Shown here: in pieces, positions 1 through 5,080 of the stretch
How positions within the stretch are numbered: position 1 is the stretch's first letter
Layout: the number at the start of each line of letters is the position of its first letter
Source of the DNA: JBMNUM01 sp050946275
GTDB lineage: Bacteria; Actinomycetota; Coriobacteriia; Coriobacteriales; CADBOM01
Assembly: GCA_050946275.1 (NCBI GenBank)
Contig: JBMNUM010000038.1
Span: 1-6,592, forward strand
Length of the DNA: 6,592 nucleotides
Direction: 5' to 3'
Made by a program: the position numbers and the translations under genes
Notes under the pieces: model-generated
Told to the model about the DNA's origin: nothing
The model's input: the letters and a program-made list of their open reading frames with translations, nothing else
Database searches by the model: none

Positions 1-1196
1 ACAAGCATCCATGGATAAGATTCATTTCCATCGATAATGTAAGCATAAACGACTTCATTGTTTTTGATTACGAATTTACCTACATGACCTAAAACGTCTT
101 TTACATCTGCTTTAATTTCGTTATCTTTTACTACATTTTTATATTTGTTATCATCATTTAATACATAAACTACTGCGTCGTCTGCAATTTTGTAATCATC
201 ATCAAATTTTACAAGGCTTACTTCTGTGATCGCGTCATCTTTGCCTTGGAATTTTTCTACATAATCAAATTTTGCTTTGTCGCTCTTCTTTGATTCTGCA
301 TAAACAATTTCATCATCATCATTTAAGTAAAGTGTTACTTCTTCTCCCATCGTAGGCATAAGGTTGATATCTTTTGCGATATCAAATTCTTCTTCATCAT
401 TTTTTTCATATTTCTTATCTGATTTGTTTTTGCTTGTAACTGTTGTTTCTTTTAAGAATTTTACTCTAGCTTCATCTGCATCTAAACCGTCATCAATTGC
501 TTTTGTTGCTAGTACTCTTACATTTTCATATTTTTCAATTTCTAATTTGTCTTGTAATAAAGTTTTTTGAGATTCATAATATTTTACAGTACTTCCTTCA
601 TAAGTATCTACTTTTACGATTTTTGCATCCAATGTATTGTTTACCATGATGGCTACAGCGCCTCTATCTGCAGAACCGGATGCAGCGAAAGATACCTTAT
701 CTGTAATTTTTGCATCAGCAGCTTTTGCTACATAGTTTCCTGGCCAGCTTCCTGGAAGGAAAGAATCTTTATAGCCTAAAGCTCTTACTAACATCGTAGC
801 AGCTTCTGCATAGCTTACTTTAGCATTGGGTTGGAAAGTTCCATCTGGATAACCCTTTACCAAACCTTGGCCTGCAGCTACGTTTACATAACCTACAAAC
901 CATTCTGATCCTGCGATATCGCTAAATTGTGTAGAAGCTTTAGCAGCATCTGCAGCACTACCTAATCCTAAAGCTGTTACTAATAATTTTGCAAATTGTG
1001 CTCTTGTTACATCTTGTTCTGGATGGTATTTGCCATCTTCCATACCATCTACAATGCCGAATGCGGCTAGTCTTTCAACAGCTTTTACAACTTCTGTATT
1101 GTCGATACCTTCTGTTAAAGTACCTGCTGCGAAAGCCATGCCCATTGAACCTAGTACAAGTGAAAGTACTAGTACCAATGACAATAATTTTCTCAT
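1..1196 (-). CDS. Secreted SLH-domain surface protein, probably S-layer-like (C-terminus cut by window edge)
   Basis: The first 398 codons are visible and the stop lies outside the window. Residues 1-23 are a clear Sec signal peptide (MRKLL, a hydrophobic core, then cleavage after AFA). SLH domains follow: about 30-78 (DGKYHPEQDVTRAQFAKLL), about 91-141 (GYPDGTFQP, then SYAEAATMLVRALG) and a weaker third at about 150-190. SLH domains usually bind pyruvylated secondary wall polymer and anchor proteins to the cell wall. Residues 190-398 are acidic and lysine-rich (KNDEEEF, LNDDDE, KFDDDYK), have no cysteine, and match no family I can name. The start is set by AAAGGAGG (1207-1214), ten bases upstream of ATG. 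All seven Arg codons are AGA, every Glu codon is GAA and every Gln codon is CAA, whereas pyrG next door mixes synonyms. That bias, the strong promoter and the long leader suggest high expression. The secreted SLH class is firm; calling it the main S-layer protein is inference. Confidence 0.9.
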   Translation of the reverse strand, partial: MRKLLSLVLVLSLVLGSMGMAFAAGTLTEGIDNTEVVKAVERLAAFGIVDGMEDGKYHPEQDVTRAQFAKLLVTALGLGSAADAAKASTQFSDIAGSEWFVGYVNVAAGQGLVKGYPDGTFQPNAKVSYAEAATMLVRALGYKDSFLPGSWPGNYVAKAADAKITDKVSFAASGSADRGAVAIMVNNTLDAKIVKVDTYEGSTVKYYESQKTLLQDKLEIEKYENVRVLATKAIDDGLDADEARVKFLKETTVTSKNKSDKKYEKNDEEEFDIAKDINLMPTMGEEVTLYLNDDDEIVYAESKKSDKAKFDYVEKFQGKDDAITEVSLVKFDDDYKIADDAVVYVLNDDNKYKNVVKDNEIKADVKDVLGHVGKFVIKNNEVVYAYIIDGNESYPWML

Positions 1197-1363
1197 TGTG
1201 AAAATTCCTCCTTTAAATTTAAATTTATTTTTTCTTTTGAAAGGGTTTGATTAAAAATTCCAGCCAAATCACCTTCCCTTTCTTTAAGACAATTTGACTT
1301 TTAAACTATTTATAGAAGTGGAGTGTAGAACCCATGAAGCGATAAGCAAACACCCCACACTCT
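1197..1363 (-). promoter_or_regulatory. Long 5' leader of the SLH gene with a stem-loop at its predicted 5' end
   Basis: If transcription starts about 7 nt after the P1 -10 box (near 1363), the leader is about 167 nt. Its first bases after +1, GAGUGU (1362-1357), pair perfectly with ACACUC (1326-1321) around a 30-nt loop. The same 3' strand, ACACUCC (1326-1320), could instead pair with GGGGUGU (1356-1350), including one G-U pair, so two exclusive helices are possible. The rest of the leader is A/U-rich and appears unstructured, ending in AAATTTAAATTT and a strong Shine-Dalgarno sequence. Stem-loops at the extreme 5' end are known to stabilise bacterial mRNAs such as ompA. That role here is inferred, and I do not recognise a known riboswitch. 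Confidence 0.45.
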
Positions 1364-1370
1364 AAACTTA

Positions 1371-1399
1371 ATTATACTACCGGCTTCCATGCCCGTCAA
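1371..1399 (-). promoter_or_regulatory. Promoter P1 for the SLH gene (sigma-A type)
   Basis: Read on the minus strand, TTGACG (1399-1394) and TATAAT (1376-1371) are separated by exactly 17 bp, one mismatch from the sigma-A consensus over both boxes. It points at the SLH gene and predicts a start near 1363. An ATTACA hexamer array ends four bases upstream of the -35 box, so a regulator bound there would sit next to or overlap RNA polymerase. Confidence 0.85.
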
Positions 1400-1402
1400 T
1401 TG

Positions 1403-1431
1403 TGTAATTCTAATTGTAATGGAATTGTAAT
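1403..1431. promoter_or_regulatory. Phased hexamer array A upstream of P1 (WalR/PhoP-like direct repeats)
   Basis: On the plus strand TGTAAT occurs at 1403-1408, 1415-1420 and 1426-1431, with start-to-start steps of 12 and 11 bp. The last two are exact TGTAAT-N5-TGTAAT and are part of identical 9-mers, AATTGTAAT (1412-1420 and 1423-1431). Read in the direction of transcription they are ATTACA repeats running up to the P1 -35 box. The TGTWAH-N5-TGTWAH pattern is the known WalR (YycF) motif. The opposite reading resembles TTHACA-type PhoP repeats. Which protein binds is inference. Confidence 0.6.
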
Positions 1432-1458
1432 AAAGAAGATTTTCCTTGCCTCACCCTC

Positions 1459-1487
1459 ATTATATACAATTTCATCTAAAAATGCTA
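1459..1487 (-). promoter_or_regulatory. Candidate distal promoter P2 with perfect -10 and poor -35
   Basis: On the minus strand TATAAT (1464-1459) is a perfect -10 box. At a 17-bp spacer the -35 position (1487-1482) reads TAGCAT, a poor match. Array B ends at this position, with its last hexamer at 1492-1487. A good -10, a weak -35 and phased activator half-sites are the usual layout of response-regulator-activated promoters. The predicted start is near 1452, about 90 nt upstream of the P1 start, so array A would lie inside the P2 transcript. Confidence 0.45.
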
Positions 1488-1524
1488 TTACAGGTTTATT
1501 ACAATTGGTTACAGAAAGATTACA
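1487..1524 (-). promoter_or_regulatory. Phased hexamer array B upstream of P2 (four half-sites, WalR-like)
   Basis: Read on the minus strand, in the direction of the SLH gene, four hexamers follow one another: TGTAAT (1524-1519), N5, TGTAAC (1513-1508), N4, TGTAAT (1503-1498), N5, TGTAAT (1492-1487). Steps are 11, 10 and 11 bp, one helical turn each, so all four face the same side of the DNA. Each N5 pair fits the TGTWAH-N5-TGTWAH consensus of WalR exactly. The array covers about -35 to -72 relative to the predicted P2 start, the usual place for activator binding by OmpR-family regulators. Confidence 0.62.
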
Positions 1525-1527
1525 ATT

Positions 1528-1702
1528 TTATCTTTCTATACGGCATGGCAACCCTTCTTAACCTCCATACCCTACTTCCCAAAATAAGAGAACACGTCTA
1601 ATAAAATATGTATTCGCTTCCCAATTAAAAATTCCTTCTTTTATTTGTAAAAAAAGTGCGGATTTTTTTGTCGAATTCATTTTTTCCTTGTTGAGAATAG
1701 GG
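1528..1702. other. Gene-free spacer between array B and the pyrG 3' hairpin
   Basis: I see no credible coding sequence here. Short ATG-started frames on the minus strand run about 8 to 10 codons and lack a properly spaced Shine-Dalgarno sequence. The only local structure is seven A (1649-1655), GTGCGGA, then seven T (1663-1669). On the minus strand this could form an A-U stem followed by the U-run, but it has no GC core and is at best a weak auxiliary terminator for pyrG. Confidence 0.5.
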
Positions 1703-1726
1703 ATCGAGGGATCACTATCCCTCGAT
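1703..1726 (-). terminator. Perfect 10-bp hairpin downstream of pyrG (candidate terminator without U-tract)
   Basis: ATCGAGGGAT (1726-1717 on the minus strand) and ATCCCTCGAT (1712-1703) form a perfect 10-bp stem around a 4-nt loop, starting 12 nt after the pyrG stop. The following RNA (CCCUAUUCUC) is not a U-run, so it is not a canonical intrinsic terminator in either direction. It may mark the mRNA 3' end by processing or exonuclease protection, or act together with the T-rich stretch at 1649-1655. Confidence 0.5.
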
Positions 1727-1738
1727 AAAAGATCTCAT

Positions 1739-3352
1739 TTATTCAGCCATCAAATTTTTAGATTTTATAGATGCACTAATAAACTCTCTAAACAAGGGAT
1801 GTGATCTCGTTGGTCTTGATTTAAACTCTGGATGAAACTGACCCGCTACAAACCATGGATGATCTGAAAGTTCTATAATCTCTACCAGCCTTTCATCAGG
1901 AGAAATCCCACTAATGACGAGTCCTGCTGCAGTCAATGCCTCTTTAAACTGGTTATTAAATTCATAACGGTGGCGATGCCTTTCATAGATTAGATCATCG
2001 GCATAAGCCTTTTCTGCCCTAGTTCCTTCATATATCTTACAAGGATAAACCCCTAGGCGCATCGTTCCTCCCATATTTTCGACATCCTTTTGATCAGGCA
2101 TTAAATCGATGACAGGATAAGGTGTATCCGGATCTAGTTCTGAACTATTCGCATCCTTTAATCCTACAACATTTCTTGCAAATTCGATTACGGCTAACTG
2201 CATTCCTAAACAGATTCCAAAAAAAGGTACCTTGTTTTCCCTGGCATATTGAATCGCTAAGATTTTTCCATCAATTCCCCGGTCGCCAAATCCGCCTGGC
2301 ACCAATATGCCATCTATATCTTTTAAATAATTAGCTACATTTTTTTCGGTAATCGCTTCAGAATGAATCCATTCAATCGCTATCCTTGCTTGGTTGGTAA
2401 TCCCTGCATGTCGCAAGGCTTCTACGACTGATAAATAGGCATCATGAAGCTCTACATATTTCCCTACTAATGCAATTTTTACTTCATATTTTGGATTTTT
2501 CTCTTTTTCTACAATCTTTTCCCATTCGGATAAATCGGTAGAATTACATTTCAAATTTAATCGTTCACAGACAATATCTCCAAATCCCTGTCTCTCCAGC
2601 ATTAAAGGTACTTCATACAGCGTTTCTGCATCTCTATTCTCAATGACATGATTACTGTCGAGGTTACAGAAAAGGCTGATTTTATCTTTTAATTCTTGGG
2701 TAAGAGGTTTTTCCGTTCTGCATACAATAGCATCCGGTTGAATACCAATTTCCCGCAGTTGTTTCACACTGTGCTGCGTCGGCTTTGTCTTGACCTCTCC
2801 TGCTTTTCCAAGGAAAGGCACCAGTGTTACATGGATATACATCACGTTTTCTTTTCCAATATCATATTTGATTTGCCGAATAGCTTCCAAAAATGGAAGA
2901 CTTTCAATATCTCCGACGGTTCCTCCAATTTCGGTAATCACTACATCTGCATTGGTCTGCTTTCCTACCCGATAGACTCTTTCCTTGATCTCATTCGTAA
3001 TATGAGGAATGACTTGAACGGTTCCGCCTAAGTACTCACCTCTTCTTTCCTTATTGATCACAGTCCAGTAAATTTTTCCTGTCGTAACGTTACTATACTT
3101 ATTGAGATTGACATCAATAAAACGTTCATAATGACCCAAGTCAAGATCTGTCTCCGCACCATCTTCTGTTACAAATACTTCCCCATGTTGATAAGGGCTC
3201 ATGGTACCGGGATCGATATTAATATAGGGATCAAATTTTTGAATGCTTACCTTTAATCCCCTACTTTTTAACAATTGTCCCAAGGAAGCTGCCGTTATTC
3301 CTTTTCCCAAGGATGATACCACACCACCGGTGATAAAAATATACTTTGCCAT
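1739..3352 (-). CDS. pyrG: CTP synthase (glutamine-hydrolysing)
   Basis: The enzyme makes CTP from UTP, ATP and glutamine, the last step of de novo pyrimidine nucleotide synthesis in the cytosol. The 537 residues match the usual family length. The N-terminal synthetase (amidoligase) domain, about 1-270, carries the P-loop-like ITGGVVSSLGKGI (7-19), IDPGTMSPYQHGEVF (46-60) and EIGGTVGDIES (141-151). The C-terminal class I glutamine amidotransferase domain, about 290-530, has the oxyanion region VPGGFGDRG, the nucleophile Cys381 in GICLGMQ, and His507/Glu509 in QFHPEF. All catalytic residues are present, so it looks functional. The start at MAKYIFITGG is the family's usual N-terminus and has GGGAGGAG (3360-3367) seven bases upstream. 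It has its own promoter at 3549-3577 and a structured leader, so it is transcribed separately from the upstream protease gene, although readthrough is possible. Confidence 0.98.
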   Translation of the reverse strand: MAKYIFITGGVVSSLGKGITAASLGQLLKSRGLKVSIQKFDPYINIDPGTMSPYQHGEVFVTEDGAETDLDLGHYERFIDVNLNKYSNVTTGKIYWTVINKERRGEYLGGTVQVIPHITNEIKERVYRVGKQTNADVVITEIGGTVGDIESLPFLEAIRQIKYDIGKENVMYIHVTLVPFLGKAGEVKTKPTQHSVKQLREIGIQPDAIVCRTEKPLTQELKDKISLFCNLDSNHVIENRDAETLYEVPLMLERQGFGDIVCERLNLKCNSTDLSEWEKIVEKEKNPKYEVKIALVGKYVELHDAYLSVVEALRHAGITNQARIAIEWIHSEAITEKNVANYLKDIDGILVPGGFGDRGIDGKILAIQYARENKVPFFGICLGMQLAVIEFARNVVGLKDANSSELDPDTPYPVIDLMPDQKDVENMGGTMRLGVYPCKIYEGTRAEKAYADDLIYERHRHRYEFNNQFKEALTAAGLVISGISPDERLVEIIELSDHPWFVAGQFHPEFKSRPTRSHPLFREFISASIKSKNLMAE

Positions 3353-3422
3353 GATTATTCTCCTCCCTATTCTCTTCTATTTTCTAGCTCGCTGCTCGAT
3401 TGCATATTGGAATATACATTGT

Positions 3423-3454
3423 AAAAACGAGAGGCCACCCCCTAAGGGTGACCC
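3423..3454 (-). terminator. Attenuator-like terminator hairpin in the pyrG leader
   Basis: On the minus strand GGGUCACCC (3454-3446) pairs with GGGUGGCCU (3440-3432) around the 5-nt loop UUAGG, a 9-bp stem with two G-U pairs. CUCG and then five U (3427-3423) follow. It lies between the pyrG promoter and the pyrG start, so it would end transcription before the gene unless disrupted. The four-base gap before the U-run makes it a less than ideal terminator. It could also stop readthrough from the upstream protease gene, which has no obvious terminator of its own. Confidence 0.55.
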
Positions 3455-3481
3455 ACCGATGTCGCTACTCTATATGGCAGG

Positions 3482-3499
3482 GCACCCGAATCAGGGTGC
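3482..3499 (-). promoter_or_regulatory. Upstream leader hairpin able to compete with the pyrG attenuator
   Basis: On the minus strand GCACCC (3499-3494) pairs with GGGUGC (3487-3482) around a 6-nt loop. No U-run follows in the minus direction, so it is not a terminator for pyrG. Its GGGUG strand is also complementary to the CACCC in the 5' arm of the downstream terminator (3450-3446), which would permit an antiterminator pairing. On the plus strand the hairpin is followed by TCATTTTTATA, but no plus-strand gene would use it. Confidence 0.45.
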
Positions 3500-3548
3500 T
3501 CATTTTTATATCTTAGATTATCACTTTAACGTACATCATAACTTAAAC

Positions 3549-3577
3549 AGTATATCCTATCTTCCGGTCTTGGTCAA
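3549..3577 (-). promoter_or_regulatory. Promoter of pyrG (sigma-A type)
   Basis: On the minus strand TTGACC (3577-3572) and TATACT (3554-3549) lie exactly 17 bp apart, each one base from consensus. The predicted start is near 3542, giving a leader of about 190 nt. The bases after the -10 box read GTTTAAG with no G-run, unlike the GGG start used in Bacillus subtilis for CTP-sensitive reiterative initiation at pyrG. Confidence 0.85.
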
Positions 3578-3614
3578 TATAGTTTTTGAATTAACATTTT
3601 TTTATCATCTTATT

Positions 3615-5033
3615 TTATAGATGAATACTTATTTTATCCATAGCTTCCTTTAGCTGTAGATCTTCTGCTGCATGGTTATATACTTCAACCGTTTGTTCAT
3701 TCAATCGATCCATCGTTGTATAATCTAATACGCCATAAGGATAAAGTCCATTTGCTGCTTGAAATTGCTGAACGGCTTTAAATGTTTTTTCATCCATAAT
3801 ACCTGTAGGTTTGATCTCTTTATAGCCCATAAAGTTTAATCGCTGTTGCGCACCATATATATTGAGTCCTTTGGCTCCCAATGTATGCTTTTCTTCTTCT
3901 ACCATCGGTACAAAATTCTTGATCACTTCTATATTTTCATTGGAAGGATTGGCAATCATTCTATCGGGTTCAATGCCTATTCCATCGATATTTCTTTCCT
4001 TAGATGTCAGATATCTTGCAATGGTAAGTTTCATTCCTCCACCATTTGTCAATGGAATCAGTTTTTGAACGGTACCTTTTCCATATGTTGTTGTCCCCAT
4101 TACTATACCGGATCCGGTATCTTGTATGGCTCCTGCTACAATCTCCGAAGCACTGGCACTCCCTTCATTGACAAGTACCACCAAAGATGTATCGATCTTA
4201 TCTTTCTCAGCAAAGTAGGTTTCTTTTTTTTGATTTTTATATTGAATATGGACAATTGGAGATCCTTTAGGTGTAAAACGATCTGCTACACGAACAGCTT
4301 CTCCTAATAAGCCTCCAGGGTTATTTCGTAAATCTAATATAATTCCCTTTACATTTTTGCCTTCAAATTCTTCTAAAGCTTTATCTACGTTGTCGCTGGT
4401 ATTTTCATTAAATTGACTGATCTTAATATAGCCAATATCTCCCTCTAGGATTTCATGCTTTGTAGGATTCACTTTAATTTCTTCTCGGGTAATCGTAAAA
4501 TATAAAGGATGCGCTTGACCATTTCGTTGAACACCGATTTTTACCTTTGTACCCGGCTCTCCCCGCATCATCTTTACTACCTTTTCTAAGGCATACCCCT
4601 GAATATCTTGATCTTCTACAGAAATAATAACATCACCCGGTTTTAAGCCTGCTTTTTCACCCGGCGTTCCTTCTAATGGGCTGATCACCGTTAATTTATC
4701 TCCTTTCAATCCTACGGACACACCGATGCCTCCAAAATTTCCAGAGGTCTCTACATGAAAGTTATCATATTCTTCTGGCTTAAAATAAACACTATGGGGA
4801 TCCAATCCATCAAATAGCCCTTTATAGGCCCCTTCCATGAGTTGTTCTTCAGTTACCTCTTCCAGATAGTAGGCTTCAACAAATTTAACCATGGATTTTA
4901 AATAATTTACTCGCTCATCTAAGTTCTCAAATGTACGGCTAGGCGTATTCGCATAGCTAAACGTTGTACATATAAAAATCAAAGTAAATGTACAAATCAA
5001 TGTACGTATTCTTTTGCTATAAAATCGACGCAT
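3615..5033 (-). CDS. ctpA: S41-family carboxy-terminal processing protease with PDZ and peptidoglycan-binding domains
   Basis: This is a secreted serine protease of the CtpA/Prc family, which trims or degrades exported proteins at the cell surface. Residues 1-28 form a basic, hydrophobic signal peptide ending FSYA. A family N-terminal helical region (about 35-95) is followed by a PDZ domain (about 97-183, with GGIGVSVG and EGTPGEKAGLKPGDVI), which normally recognises substrate C-termini. The S41 core (about 190-360) contains ILDLRNNPGG, the catalytic Ser294 in GSASASE, Lys319 in YGKGTVQ and Gln323. The Ser-Lys-Gln spacing (25 and 4 residues) equals that of B. subtilis CtpB. Residues about 386-447 form a PG_binding_1 domain that likely tethers the enzyme to peptidoglycan. 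ATG has AGGAGGAG (5041-5048) seven bases upstream. It lies 47 nt after the SLH gene with no promoter visible between, so the two are probably co-transcribed. The substrate is unknown. CtpB-like sporulation signalling is an alternative role, but the domain layout favours CtpA. Confidence 0.95.
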   Translation of the reverse strand: MRRFYSKRIRTLICTFTLIFICTTFSYANTPSRTFENLDERVNYLKSMVKFVEAYYLEEVTEEQLMEGAYKGLFDGLDPHSVYFKPEEYDNFHVETSGNFGGIGVSVGLKGDKLTVISPLEGTPGEKAGLKPGDVIISVEDQDIQGYALEKVVKMMRGEPGTKVKIGVQRNGQAHPLYFTITREEIKVNPTKHEILEGDIGYIKISQFNENTSDNVDKALEEFEGKNVKGIILDLRNNPGGLLGEAVRVADRFTPKGSPIVHIQYKNQKKETYFAEKDKIDTSLVVLVNEGSASASEIVAGAIQDTGSGIVMGTTTYGKGTVQKLIPLTNGGGMKLTIARYLTSKERNIDGIGIEPDRMIANPSNENIEVIKNFVPMVEEEKHTLGAKGLNIYGAQQRLNFMGYKEIKPTGIMDEKTFKAVQQFQAANGLYPYGVLDYTTMDRLNEQTVEVYNHAAEDLQLKEAMDKISIHL

Positions 5034-5080
5034 GTTTTTTCTCCTCCTATTTTTATTTATTAGTAGTCCATAGATTCAGA

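Noticed and set aside
1410..1462. 16-codon minus-strand frame starting at the ATG overlapping the P2 -10 box
   Set aside because: No ribosome binding site is possible at that position and the product has no recognisable features. It would also start upstream of the predicted transcript.
1649..1669. A7-GTGCGGA-T7 as an intrinsic terminator
   Set aside because: The stem would be only A-U pairs around the 7-nt loop, with no GC core, so it is too weak to call a terminator by itself.
3482..3510. Plus-strand intrinsic terminator (GC hairpin followed by TCATTTTTATA)
   Set aside because: There is no plus-strand gene for it to terminate. The hairpin is better explained as part of the pyrG leader.
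3243..3620. 125-codon plus-strand frame across the pyrG start and intergenic region
   Set aside because: It overlaps pyrG and reads through the structured leader hairpins. It has no Shine-Dalgarno sequence and its translation has no domain-like features.
3846..4307. 153-codon plus-strand frame
   Set aside because: It lies wholly inside ctpA on the opposite strand. The composition (many F, I, Y, C) is that of an antisense shadow of a conserved protease gene.
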